Source: JASJAR01 sp039198225 (GTDB taxonomy: Bacteria > Pseudomonadota > Alphaproteobacteria > Rhodobacterales > Rhodobacteraceae). From it: a stretch of 64,000 nucleotides of DNA. Within the stretch, counting starts at the first letter, position 1. Each line of letters starts with the position of its first letter. The notes below the pieces were generated by a model that had not been told where the DNA came from, did not search any database, and saw only the letters and a list, made by a program, of their open reading frames with translations. A program made the position numbers and the translations under genes. The DNA lies in the NCBI GenBank assembly GCA_039198225.1, contig JBCCTQ010000008.1:1-64000 (forward strand), in the 5' to 3' direction. This document shows, piece after piece, positions 17,844 through 25,944 of the stretch.

Positions 17844-18028
17844 TCGAGCTTTCTTGCCTCATCGACCAGCATGATCGGGATGCCGTTCCGGATGGGGTAG
17901 GCCAAATGCGCGGCTTTCGACACAAGCTCCCCCTGCTCCCGGTCGAGCCGCAACTGGCCCCGGGTTTGGGGGCAAACGAGCGCTTCGAGCATCTTCCGGT
18001 CCCATTCCGGACCGGTTGCCTCGGTCAC
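17840..18028 (-). CDS. Trm112-family small protein
   Basis: This 62-aa protein has the Trm112/YcaR (DUF343) pattern: KMLEALVCPQTRGQLRLD, then AYPIRNGIPIMLVDEARKL. In the family these small proteins activate methyltransferases or, in bacteria, are of unsettled function. Only one Cys of the usual zinc set is clear (VCPQT), as in many bacterial members that have lost zinc. The start is GTG at 18028, which overlaps the stop of the LON-domain gene by 4 bp (GTGA), showing translational coupling. A longer open frame upstream has no support. Confidence 0.88.
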   Translation of the reverse strand: MTEATGPEWDRKMLEALVCPQTRGQLRLDREQGELVSKAAHLAYPIRNGIPIMLVDEARKLD

Positions 18029-18669
18029 TGCATGACCTCTTCGCTGTTTCCGCCGCGCAAGCCAAACTCGATGAGCGTGACGAGGGTTTCCCGCCGCGTG
18101 GCCAAGGACGGCGCTTCGAGTAGCGCCTGTTTGTCTTCCGGCTCGAAGGGGCAAAGCATGGAAAGGGAGTTGATGAGGAGTTCGTCTTCCGCGCCCCGGA
18201 GCGATTCCCAATCGGTCGAAAGCCCGCGCGACTCAAAAAACCGGCCCAGCGCATCGAGGAAAGGCTCCCGGTCAAAGCCTTTGTCATGCTCGGTGGGCCC
18301 CAGGTCGCGGGCAAAGGGCTTCCAATCGATCTCGCAGCGCCGATAGGGGGAGAACCCTTCGATTTCCTCGGTGATCCGGTAGCGCGACACGCCCGAGAGC
18401 GTAATCATGTAGCGCCCGTCCTCGGTTTCAGAAAAGCCCGTGAGCCGGCCCGCGCACCCAATCGCCTGGAGTTTCACTTCGTTCGAACCCGGCACGTCGC
18501 GTGGCTGGATCATCCCGATCAGCCGATGGGTCGTTTTCATCGTATCGTCGAGCATCGCGAGATAGCGGGGCTCAAATATGTGGAGCGGGAGCCGTGCCCG
18601 GGGCAACAAAAGTGCACCCGGCAAAGGAAAAACCGGGATCGACTCGGGCAGGTCAGCGGCCGAAAACAT
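18025..18669 (-). CDS. LON substrate-binding-domain protein
   Basis: This 214-aa protein consists of the LON N-terminal domain without ATPase or protease parts. It opens with SIPVFPLPGALLLPRARLPLHIFEPRY and has RLIGMIQPRD and the conserved GCAGRLTGFSETEDGRYMI block. Stand-alone LON-N proteins are common in alphaproteobacteria next to a thioredoxin of the CnoX type and a Trm112 protein, exactly as here; their function is not established. The ATG at 18669 is 26 bp after the thioredoxin stop. The three genes read leftward as an operon: thioredoxin, LON-N, Trm112. Confidence 0.9.
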   Translation of the reverse strand: MFSAADLPESIPVFPLPGALLLPRARLPLHIFEPRYLAMLDDTMKTTHRLIGMIQPRDVPGSNEVKLQAIGCAGRLTGFSETEDGRYMITLSGVSRYRITEEIEGFSPYRRCEIDWKPFARDLGPTEHDKGFDREPFLDALGRFFESRGLSTDWESLRGAEDELLINSLSMLCPFEPEDKQALLEAPSLATRRETLVTLIEFGLRGGNSEEVMQ

Positions 18670-18695
18670 AAGGAGCAGCTAGGACGGGCTTGGGA

Positions 18696-19601
18696 TCAGG
18701 CAAATATCATCGACGACAATTTGCGCCGTCCATTAAGTGCAATTGGATCTTTCGGCGACAATGCGTCGAAGATCGTGAAGAGTTGGGTTTTCGCAGCTCC
18801 GTCATTCCACTCGCTGTCGCGGCGGAAAAGCTCAAGGAGTTCGTCGACCGCCGTTTCCACTTCGCCCGCGGCGTGCAGCGCCTGGGCCAGATCGAAGCGG
18901 GATTGGTGGTCGTCGGGATTGGCCTCGACCGCAGCGCGAAGCTCGCCCACGGGCCCGGCATTTTCCGCCTGCCGCGCAAGCTCGATCCCGGCACGGGCCG
19001 CTTCGATTTCCGGGGAACCAGCGATCTCTTCGGGGGCCTGATCAAGGAAGGCCGCCGCTTGGTCGACCTGGCCGGCCGCCACATGGGCGCGGACAAGGCC
19101 GCCATAAGCCGCGGCGTTTTTCGGGTCTTCGGCGAGAATCGCGGCGAATGTCTGGGCCGCATCGGCCGCCGCCCCTTGTTCGAGCATCTCTTCGGCCGCC
19201 GCCACCGCCTCGCCGAGACCGCCGTCACCTGCGACCGCGGCCACTTTGTCGATAAAGGCCTGAACTTCGGAGGCCGGAAGCGCGCCTTGGAACGCGTCCA
19301 CCGGCTGGCCTTGCCAGAATGCGTAGACCGTCGGGATCGACTGGACCCGAAGCTGGCCCGCGATCATCTGGTTTTCGTCCACGTTGACCTTGGCGAGCTT
19401 TACTTTGCCGCCCGCCGCGGTCACGGCCGCTTCAAGCGCCGGGGTCAATTGCTTGCACGGCCCACACCAGGGCGCCCAGAAATCAACGATGATCGGCACG
19501 TCCTTTGACGCATCGACCACCTCGGCCATGAACGTCGCTTCGGTGACGTCCTTGATGAGATCGGCTGCGGGGACGGCCGGTTGGGTGCCGAATTCAAGCA
19601 T
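18696..19601 (-). CDS. Thioredoxin-domain co-chaperedoxin (CnoX/YbbN type)
   Basis: This 301-aa protein has an N-terminal thioredoxin domain (about residues 1-115) with an intact WCGPC motif (Cys46, Cys49) and a C-terminal TPR-like alpha domain (about 130-301) that contains repeated helical pairs. This layout is that of CnoX (YbbN), a holdase that passes clients to GroEL and DnaK under oxidising stress. E. coli CnoX lacks a full CxxC redox activity, while many alphaproteobacterial homologues keep it, as here. The ATG at 19601 begins at the natural N-terminus MLEFG. Positions upstream of it are open in frame but Arg/Thr-rich and unsupported. Confidence 0.88.
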   Translation of the reverse strand: MLEFGTQPAVPAADLIKDVTEATFMAEVVDASKDVPIIVDFWAPWCGPCKQLTPALEAAVTAAGGKVKLAKVNVDENQMIAGQLRVQSIPTVYAFWQGQPVDAFQGALPASEVQAFIDKVAAVAGDGGLGEAVAAAEEMLEQGAAADAAQTFAAILAEDPKNAAAYGGLVRAHVAAGQVDQAAAFLDQAPEEIAGSPEIEAARAGIELARQAENAGPVGELRAAVEANPDDHQSRFDLAQALHAAGEVETAVDELLELFRRDSEWNDGAAKTQLFTIFDALSPKDPIALNGRRKLSSMIFA

Positions 19602-19698
19602 GGGCTTCCTCGGGGTGGCGGTTTTGACCTTATATGCGCCTCTCGGGCGGCCGCGCCAAGGGGTTGCGGCGGTGGTCAGGCTCGCCAACATGATTAGG

Positions 19699-20205
19699 AT
19701 GGACATCTTCGATCGGGCAGAGCGGCTGATGGGCATGTCGGATACCGTCTGGGCCCGGCACGCGTCGCCTTTGTCATGCTACTCCCGCTTCAGCATTCTG
19801 CCGCTCTTTGCGCTGGCCGTCTGGGCCCGGGCCTGGATCGGTTGGGGCGCGTTGGTGCCTGTGATCCTTGTGCTGATTTGGACCTGGGCCAATCCGCGGG
19901 TCTTCCCACAGCCGCGACATACCGACAATTGGGCCTCGAAGGGCACATTCGGCGAGCGGGTGTTTCTCAACCGAAAAGCGGTGCCGATCCCGGCCCATCA
20001 TCTGCGCTGGGCGTTGGGCCTCTCTTGGGCGAGCTCCGTGGGCCTGCCCTTCTTCGCTTGGGGGCTTTGGGCCTTCGATCTTTGGCTCACACTCCTTGGA
20101 ATGGTGCTGATCGCCCTTCCGAAGGTCTGGTTTGTCGACCGGATGGTGTGGCTTTACGAGGATATGAAGGAGGCGACCCCGGAATATCGAAGCTGGCTCC
20201 GCTAG
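19699..20205 (+). CDS. DUF6653-type membrane protein
   Basis: This 168-aa membrane protein begins DIFDRAERLMGMSDTVWARH and has hydrophobic helices at about residues 35-62 and 110-140. The central segment NPRVFPQPRHTDNWASKGTFGERV and a C-terminal KVWFVDRMVWLYEDM follow. I recognise the pattern as DUF6653, a family of unknown function also found in haloarchaea; this is a recollection, not a search. The start may be the ATG at 19699 or one three codons upstream at 19690; neither has a good SD. It is divergent from the thioredoxin gene and lies 67 bp before imuB, but a LexA box sits between them, so imuB can be expressed separately. Confidence 0.7.
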   Translation: MDIFDRAERLMGMSDTVWARHASPLSCYSRFSILPLFALAVWARAWIGWGALVPVILVLIWTWANPRVFPQPRHTDNWASKGTFGERVFLNRKAVPIPAHHLRWALGLSWASSVGLPFFAWGLWAFDLWLTLLGMVLIALPKVWFVDRMVWLYEDMKEATPEYRSWLR

Positions 20206-20238
20206 ACTCGACTCGCGCGCACCGTCGGCCTAAATCTG

Positions 20239-20253
20239 GAACATAACAGGAAC
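20239..20253 (+). promoter_or_regulatory. LexA (SOS) box, alphaproteobacterial direct-repeat type
   Basis: The sequence reads GAAC, seven bases, GAAC, which is the exact reverse complement of GTTC-N7-GTTC, the LexA operator described in Rhodobacter and other alphaproteobacteria. It lies 19 bp before the imuB start, where a repressor would block transcription of this mutagenesis gene. Only one copy is seen. Confidence 0.8.
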
Positions 20254-20272
20254 ATGTGCCGCTGCCTCGCCC

Positions 20273-21931
20273 ATGCCCCATCGTCGTATTCTCTCGCTTT
20301 GGTTCCCGCGCCTCGGGGCCGAGCGCTATTTGCGGCTCGACCGCGGGCTTTCGGACGCGCCTCTCGCCGTGGCCGGAGAACGGCAGAATGCGCAGATCCT
20401 TCTTTCGCTCTCGGCGGCGGCCGAAGCGGCAGGCCTAAAGCCCGGTCAACCGCTTCGTGACGCCCAAGCCATGTGCCCCGACCTGCGCACCCGGCCGGAA
20501 AACAAGGAGGCCGAAGCCGCCTTCTTGGCCGTGCTCCGGCGTTGGGCGGGGAAATTCTCGCCCTGGGTCTCCGAAGAAGCCCCCGAAGGACTGGTGATTG
20601 ATCTTACGGGCTGCGCCCATCTCTTCGGCGGGGAGGAACGGCTTTTGGAAGAGGTTGAGGCCGATTGCGCCGATCTTGGCCTAAGCGTACGCGCCGGGAT
20701 CGCCGACACGGCTGGCGCCGCTTGGGCGCTCGCCCGCTATGCGGGCCGGGGCGGTGGCAATGGCGGGCGCTCGGGCGACGATATCGACCAGGAAGCGCGC
20801 GCAACCCGGGCCCGGGCGGCAAGGCGGCGCCATTGGGAGCGGGGCGGGCCCGCGCCCGCGATCCCTCCGGTGAAAGCCCGCGCCCACCGGATCGCCCTCC
20901 CTGGCCAAACCCGCCGCGCCATCGGCGCCCTTCCCGTGGCCGCCCTTCGCCTTGACGACGATGCGGTGACCGACCTTCTCCGCCTCGGCCTCCGCCGGAT
21001 CGACGAGCTGGCCGGTCAGCCCCGGGCGGGGCTCGCAAGGCGGTTTGGCGCAGCCCTTGTGCGCCGGCTCGACCAGGCCTTGGGCGTCGAACCCGAACCG
21101 ATCTCGCCTGCAAAACCGCCCGACCATTTCGCCGTGCGCCTCACCCTCCCCGACCCGATCGGGCTCGAAGAAGATATGCGCGCCGCCATGGACCGGCTGC
21201 TCCCTGCCCTGGCCGAGAGGCTTCGCACCAAAGGGCGGGGCGCGCGCGTGGTCCGCCTCGAAGCCCACCGGGCCGACCACGGCGTGGCGGTAATCGAGGT
21301 GGCCCTTGCCCGCCCTTCGGCCGAGCCCGACCGGATCCGGCCGCTGCTCGACTTAAAAATCAGCGACATCGATGCGGGTTTTGGGATCGACCGGATCCGT
21401 CTCATCGCCCCGGTGACCGAACCGGTCCATGCCCACCAGCACCGGGGCCATTTCGAAGCGGCCAAGGACGGGGCGGCCCGGATGGCCGGCACCGCCCCCC
21501 TCGACGATCTTATCGGCAAGATCGGCGCGCGCGTCGGCGTCGATGCCATAACCCGCCTCCATCCGGCCGACAGCCATATTCCCGAAAAGACCGCCAAGCG
21601 CATGCCTGCGCTCTATTCCGACCCGGTGAGCGACTGGCCTGACCCCCCGGGCCCCCGTCCAGTGCTCCTTTGGCGCCCGGAACTCGTCGCGGCCCCAGCA
21701 ATCCCCGCCCTTCCCGAGAGATTTCGCTGGCGCCGGAGGGATCTGGGCGTGGTGGCCGCCACAGGCCCCGAACGGATCGCGCCCGAATGGTGGCTCGACG
21801 AGCCCGATTGGCGGACCGGCCTCCGTGATTATTGGCGGGTGACAACCGATGCGGGCGAAATCCTATGGCTTTATTTCGCCCATGGCGCAGCCCTCTCATC
21901 GGGCTGGTTCTGCCAAGGCCGCTTTGCATAA
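20273..21931 (+). CDS. imuB: Y-family polymerase-like ImuB (inactive translesion adaptor)
   Basis: This 552-aa protein resembles a Y-family polymerase that has lost catalysis. The N-terminal LSLWFPRLGAERYLR lacks the first metal-binding Asp of the active DxD-type motif, and EGLVIDLTGCAHLFGGEE replaces the S-x-D-E catalytic motif. Little-finger-like and C-terminal regions are present. ImuB normally bridges the beta clamp, ImuA and the error-prone polymerase DnaE2 (ImuC) in damage-induced mutagenesis. Here neither imuA nor dnaE2 is adjacent: upstream is a DUF6653 gene and downstream a convergent hydrolase. A LexA box directly upstream indicates SOS control. An Arg/Gly-rich insert at about residues 155-200 looks disordered. 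Confidence 0.9.
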   Translation: MPHRRILSLWFPRLGAERYLRLDRGLSDAPLAVAGERQNAQILLSLSAAAEAAGLKPGQPLRDAQAMCPDLRTRPENKEAEAAFLAVLRRWAGKFSPWVSEEAPEGLVIDLTGCAHLFGGEERLLEEVEADCADLGLSVRAGIADTAGAAWALARYAGRGGGNGGRSGDDIDQEARATRARAARRRHWERGGPAPAIPPVKARAHRIALPGQTRRAIGALPVAALRLDDDAVTDLLRLGLRRIDELAGQPRAGLARRFGAALVRRLDQALGVEPEPISPAKPPDHFAVRLTLPDPIGLEEDMRAAMDRLLPALAERLRTKGRGARVVRLEAHRADHGVAVIEVALARPSAEPDRIRPLLDLKISDIDAGFGIDRIRLIAPVTEPVHAHQHRGHFEAAKDGAARMAGTAPLDDLIGKIGARVGVDAITRLHPADSHIPEKTAKRMPALYSDPVSDWPDPPGPRPVLLWRPELVAAPAIPALPERFRWRRRDLGVVAATGPERIAPEWWLDEPDWRTGLRDYWRVTTDAGEILWLYFAHGAALSSGWFCQGRFA

Positions 21932-21973
21932 ACGCGGATCAACCCGATGGGACGCGCCCCGCGCCCTGCCGTT

Positions 21974-22786
21974 TTAGGCGGCCAACCACGCGGACAGAGC
22001 CGCAAAGAAGTCCGCCTCTTCTTCGACGAAGGGGTAATGCCCCGATGCCTCGAACATCTTCAGTTCAGCGTTCGGCAGAAGTCCTGCGATCCGTTCGGCG
22101 CCGGGTTCGGGTGGGGTTATCCCATCATGGCGCCCCGCAACGACCAGTGCGCGCGTAGACACCTTGGGCAAGGCCTCGAGCATGTTGAACGTACCGAGCA
22201 GCGCACCCCCCGCATTCCAGGCCCGGTAGTCGTAAACCGTGCGCGCATCGAGGCCGGCGCCCACCGCGGCGTCCCATTGGTGAAAATACATCTCCACAAC
22301 CGTGTTCCACGTCGCCTGCCAATCGGCATTGTCCGCAAGCGGCTCCGAGAAGAGCTTGCCGAACGCTTGCATTTGCGCCTCAGAGCCCGCCACGGTCGGG
22401 TGATAGTCGAAGGCCGGAACCGTATCGATCAAAACGAGCCCGTCCAAACGATCAGAATACGCGGCCGCACAGGCCTGGGCGACAAACCCGCCGTAGGAAT
22501 GGCCGATCAAGGTGAAGGTCTCGTGGCCCAACTCGGTCATCAGCGCCGCCCCATCCGAGGCCAGCCTCTCGATCGTCATATCAGCGTAGTCGTCCGGTTT
22601 GTCAGAGCGGCCATTTCCGAAGTGATCGTAGTAGACGATCGTATGGGTCGCGGCGAGCTTGTCGAAATAGGGCCGTAGATAATCATGGCTGAGCCCGAGA
22701 CCGCCATGCATTATGAGGATCGTAGGCCCCGATCCGATACATTGGCAATGAATTTCCGCCCCGCCCACCGTAACCCTATCGGACAT
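21974..22786 (-). CDS. Alpha/beta hydrolase (proline iminopeptidase-like fold)
   Basis: This 270-aa alpha/beta hydrolase has the oxyanion segment ILIMHGGLGLSHDYL, the nucleophile elbow GHSYGG (Ser97), the acid in VVAGRHDGITPP and the catalytic His near EASGHYPFVEE. The HGG oxyanion motif and overall pattern are shared with proline iminopeptidases and related esterases; the substrate is not predictable. AAGGAA lies 7 bases before the ATG at 22786. It is monocistronic, convergent with imuB with 42 bp between the stops. Confidence 0.87.
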   Translation of the reverse strand: MSDRVTVGGAEIHCQCIGSGPTILIMHGGLGLSHDYLRPYFDKLAATHTIVYYDHFGNGRSDKPDDYADMTIERLASDGAALMTELGHETFTLIGHSYGGFVAQACAAAYSDRLDGLVLIDTVPAFDYHPTVAGSEAQMQAFGKLFSEPLADNADWQATWNTVVEMYFHQWDAAVGAGLDARTVYDYRAWNAGGALLGTFNMLEALPKVSTRALVVAGRHDGITPPEPGAERIAGLLPNAELKMFEASGHYPFVEEEADFFAALSAWLAA

Positions 22787-23156
22787 GCCGAATTCCTTTC
22801 TCTTCGGGGTGATCGGAGGGCCAGCGCCACTTTGGCCCTGACCCGTTTTCCTCCCCGTGCCACGCAAAACTTGCCCATCGGCCCGCCCTTGTCCACGACC
22901 AAGGCGCCAAAAGCCCAAGCGTCCCAGGACGTTCCGGAGGGTTGAGTGTCGCTGTCTGGAAGGGAGTCCCCGGCGCCGCGGGCTGGGTGGGGGCTGTAAA
23001 GGTCCACGGCGCCGGGGTGAGCGTCTTTCGCTACTCTGCACCCATCCCTCGGAAACGCGGCACCAGCGGGACAGGCACATGGCGCAAGCGAGGCGATATT
23101 GTGGCAAAACGAAGGCAGGGCTTGATTTACAATGACTTGGACGGCAGGCTCGGGCG
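22787..23156. other. 370-bp intergenic region with a long inverted repeat
   Basis: This stretch separates the divergent hydrolase and DUF2794 genes. I see no convincing coding frame on either strand. It must contain both promoters, although I cannot place -35/-10 pairs with confidence. Its main feature is a perfect 11-bp inverted repeat listed separately. Confidence 0.6.
22968..23017. repeat. Perfect 11-bp inverted repeat, 28-nt loop
   Basis: CCCCGGCGCCG at 22968-22978 is matched by CGGCGCCGGGG at 23007-23017. Each arm also contains the short palindrome CGGCGCCG. There is no T-run after either arm, so it does not look like an intrinsic terminator. It could form an RNA hairpin in the DUF2794 leader or be a paired protein-binding site. 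Confidence 0.6.
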
Positions 23157-23501
23157 ATGAGCTTTGAACCGGCTACGCCCAAACCGCCACCCCCCCATGA
23201 GCAAACCGCCTTTGACCGCCGCGAACTCGGCGCGATTCTCACCGTCTACGGGCGGATGGTTGCGGCAGGCGAGTGGCGCGATTACGGCATGTCTTTTCTT
23301 AACGACGTAGCGATTTTCTCGATCTTCCGCCGTGCCGCAGAGCACCCGATCTACCGCATCGAAAAGCGCCCCAGGCTTCGGCAGAAGCAAGGAATGTATT
23401 CGGTCATTGCCATGGATGGGCGGATCCTCAAGCGGGGCCATGACCTCAAGGCGGTGCTCCGGGTCTTCGACAAGAAACTCATCCGGGCGGTCGAGGAATA
23501 A
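23157..23501 (+). CDS. DUF2794 protein
   Basis: This 114-aa soluble protein has the conserved DUF2794 core: FDRRELGAILTVYGRMVAAGEW, YGMSFLNDVAIFSIFRR, IYRIEKRPRLRQKQGMYSV and GRILKRGHDLKAVLRVFDKKL. The family is nearly restricted to alphaproteobacteria and has no known function. Full length; the N-terminal 15 residues are Pro-rich and variable. It is followed by a strong hairpin and then the convergent NlpC/P60 gene. Confidence 0.9.
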   Translation: MSFEPATPKPPPPHEQTAFDRRELGAILTVYGRMVAAGEWRDYGMSFLNDVAIFSIFRRAAEHPIYRIEKRPRLRQKQGMYSVIAMDGRILKRGHDLKAVLRVFDKKLIRAVEE

Positions 23502-23515
23502 TCTCGCCGGAATTT

Positions 23516-23576
23516 TGCGTATTTGGGAAGAGATGAAGCGGAAAGCCCTGTGCTTCATCTCTTCAATAAATACGCA
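23516..23576. terminator. Long interrupted palindrome between convergent genes
   Basis: The inner arms GAAGAGATGAAGC (23527-23539) and GCTTCATCTCTTC (23552-23564) are perfect 13-bp complements. The outer arms TGCGTATTT (23516-23524) and AAATACGCA (23568-23576) are perfect 9-bp complements, so the whole 61 bp can fold into one long stem with a 12-nt loop and small internal bulges. It sits in the 107 bp between the convergent DUF2794 and NlpC/P60 stops and most simply ends both transcripts. The motif GCTTCATC...AAATAC recurs at about 58352-58374. Confidence 0.7.
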
Positions 23577-23608
23577 TGTCGCAACAGAATGGCCGTCGGA
23601 ACGATCGC

Positions 23609-24466
23609 CTATGGGCGCCTGATCGACGTCACCTCCCCGCCGCCTGCCTCCAGAATCCGGGCTTTCGCATCGGCCAAGGGCTCGATCGCAACCGCCATGT
23701 GATGGGCGTTGGCATGGATTATGCGATCGCAGTCTAGGGCGAGGGCCACATGGCCTTTCCAGAAGATGAGGTCATTCCGCGCCACGGTGGCGCCCTCGGG
23801 GAAAGCGGAGCCCACCTGTTGCTCTTGTTGGTCGCTGTCGCCAGGACAGGGTTGACCGGAAGCGAGCAGTGCCGCTTGGACAAGCCCCGAGCAATCAATT
23901 CCGAAAGCACTGTTGCCGCCCCAGAGATAGGGGGTGTGGAGAAAGAACTCGGCTGTGGCCGCCGGGTCGGTCAGGGAAGTCTCAACGGGAGCGAGCGCTG
24001 TTGCGGGAAGAAACATGTCGCTCGGGTTTGTCCCTCGGTTGCGAGGCACTCGCGCCCAATCGCCCTCGACGTTCAGTAGGGCAACTTCCGAGCCGAAGGA
24101 GAGCTCGACTTCCTGCCCCGTTGCCTTGACGTCGGGGCGTGGCAAACCGAAGGCCCGCGGAACTATCACCCGGTGGGTTCTGTTGCTCAGACTGCCCGGC
24201 ACGGCAAAGTCGGCCGCATTCACCCAACCGCAATAGCCGTCACGGAGGGCGTAGCCGAAGGCAAAGCCCTCCGACATATCAACGACGCAAAAGCCCTGGC
24301 CGTAGACAAGCTGGCGCGTGCGCGAACCATTGGGCGAGGTCAGAAGATCGGCCACCGGAACCGCGACCCGGAACCACTCCCCGTCGACGAACTGCTCCGC
24401 CGTCACCCGCCCCTTCAACGAGACATGGGCGACGCGCCCGTTGAACGGGGTATCGCGGGGATCCAT
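23609..24466 (-). CDS. NlpC/P60 cell-wall peptidase with SH3-like domains
   Basis: This 285-aa protein has two SH3b-like segments (about residues 10-165) and a C-terminal NlpC/P60 domain. The catalytic Cys192 is in GIDCSGLVQ, the catalytic His239 in FWKGHVAL, and a third polar residue follows near IIHANAHH. Family members cleave the peptide stems of murein (D-Glu to meso-DAP). No signal peptide is visible at the chosen start, as in the YkfC-like group that recycles muropeptides in the cytoplasm. Its ATG shares one base with the stop of the M17 aminopeptidase gene (TGATG), so the two are coupled. That pairing fits breakdown of released peptides. Confidence 0.88.
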   Translation of the reverse strand: MDPRDTPFNGRVAHVSLKGRVTAEQFVDGEWFRVAVPVADLLTSPNGSRTRQLVYGQGFCVVDMSEGFAFGYALRDGYCGWVNAADFAVPGSLSNRTHRVIVPRAFGLPRPDVKATGQEVELSFGSEVALLNVEGDWARVPRNRGTNPSDMFLPATALAPVETSLTDPAATAEFFLHTPYLWGGNSAFGIDCSGLVQAALLASGQPCPGDSDQQEQQVGSAFPEGATVARNDLIFWKGHVALALDCDRIIHANAHHMAVAIEPLADAKARILEAGGGEVTSIRRP

Positions 24467-25854
24467 CAGAAGCCCAAGACCTCCGGCAACGCCTCAAAAA
24501 GCGCGCGCGCGCCCATCCCGACCCCGCCTTTCGGGCGCGCCGGGGCCGCACTGGGGTTCCAGCCGTAGATGTCGAAGTGGCAATACCTGTCGGTCGGCTC
24601 CACAAAGCGCCGGAGAAAGAGGGCGGCCGTGATCGCCCCGGCCATCCCTCCCGGGGGCGCATTGTCGAGGTCAGCGATCGCGGGTTCGATCTTGGCCTCG
24701 TAAGGATCATAAAACGGTAAACGCCAAACCGGGTCGCGCACCGCCGCCCCGGCCCGGGCGAGGGCGGCAGCCAAGTCCTCGTCATCGGTGAAAAACGGCG
24801 CGAGATCTGCGCCAACAGCAACGCGCGCCGCACCCGTGAGCGTGGCCATCGAGACGATGAGATCGGGCTTTTCTTCCGAGGCCAGCGCAAGGGCATCGGC
24901 CAGGACGAGCCGGCCTTCGGCGTCGGTATTATTCACCTCGACGCTCAACCCCTTTCGCGAGGCCAAAACATCTCCTGGCCGGAACGCATTGCCCGACACG
25001 GCATTCTCAACCGCCGGGATCAAGACGCGGAGGCGAAGCGGCGCACCCGTGGCCATGATCATCGAAGCGAGGCCCAAAACCGTCGCCGCGCCGCCCATAT
25101 CCTTTTTCATCAACCCCATCGACGCCCCGGGCTTAAGATTGAGACCGCCCGTGTCAAAACAAACGCCCTTGCCGACGAGGGTAAGGGTCGGACCCTTCTC
25201 GCCCCATCGCATATCGATCAATCGGGGTGGCCGGTCGGCGGCGCGGCCCACCGTGTGGATCATCGGGAAATTCGCGTCGAGCAGTGCCTCGCCTTCGGTG
25301 ACCTCGAATTGCGCCCCGTGGGTCGTGGCAAGATCCTGGGCGGCGGCTTCGAGGTCGGGGGGGCCCATATCGGAGGCCGGAATATTGATGAGATCACGGG
25401 TCAGCGCCTCGCCCGCCGCAATGGCCAAGAGCCGATCACTATCGACGCCGTCGGGCCGGGCCAGCATGGCCGCGGGAGGGGTGGCCTTTTTGTAGCGCGA
25501 GAACCGGTAGCCCGCGAGAAGCCAGCCGAGGGTCGCTTCGTTAAGGGCCGCCCCTTCGAGACTTCCTTCAAGCCGCCAAGTGCCTTCTGGAAGCTTTGCG
25601 CGGGCCGAGGCGAGGTAAAATCGCCCGCGGCGCCGGTCGTTGTCGGATCCAAGCCCGACCGCCGCCGCGACCGGCGCACCATCGGGACCGGGGAACAAGA
25701 CGGCATCGCCCGGCCCCGCCTTAAACCGGGACGCCTCGACCCAAGCGGCCTCTTCAGCGCTGAGTGATCCCTGCCAGTCACTGAATTCTTCGACCGACAC
25801 AGCATAAAGCGGGCGTGTTTGGGCGTCGTCGGCAGCGAATGTCATCGCGGTCAT
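24466..25854 (-). CDS. M17 leucyl aminopeptidase family protein
   Basis: This 462-aa dizinc aminopeptidase has the M17 signatures: GKGVCFDTGGLNLKPGASM with the first metal ligands, KKDMGGAATVLG, and NTDAEGRLVLADAL, the active-site octapeptide. The N-terminal domain (about 1-160) is the regulatory half. GGAGAG lies a few bases before the ATG at 25854. It is coupled to the NlpC/P60 gene downstream, suggesting a peptide-recycling unit. It is somewhat shorter than PepA and lacks an obvious DNA-binding role. Confidence 0.92.
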   Translation of the reverse strand: MTAMTFAADDAQTRPLYAVSVEEFSDWQGSLSAEEAAWVEASRFKAGPGDAVLFPGPDGAPVAAAVGLGSDNDRRRGRFYLASARAKLPEGTWRLEGSLEGAALNEATLGWLLAGYRFSRYKKATPPAAMLARPDGVDSDRLLAIAAGEALTRDLINIPASDMGPPDLEAAAQDLATTHGAQFEVTEGEALLDANFPMIHTVGRAADRPPRLIDMRWGEKGPTLTLVGKGVCFDTGGLNLKPGASMGLMKKDMGGAATVLGLASMIMATGAPLRLRVLIPAVENAVSGNAFRPGDVLASRKGLSVEVNNTDAEGRLVLADALALASEEKPDLIVSMATLTGAARVAVGADLAPFFTDDEDLAAALARAGAAVRDPVWRLPFYDPYEAKIEPAIADLDNAPPGGMAGAITAALFLRRFVEPTDRYCHFDIYGWNPSAAPARPKGGVGMGARALFEALPEVLGF

Positions 25855-25944
25855 GGGGCTCTCCGGTTGGGTCGGGGCACCCTAGCCGCTCGGCCACCGA
25901 CGGCAAGCGGTGGCGCGTCCTCGGCCTGATATGCCTCGGGGCCT

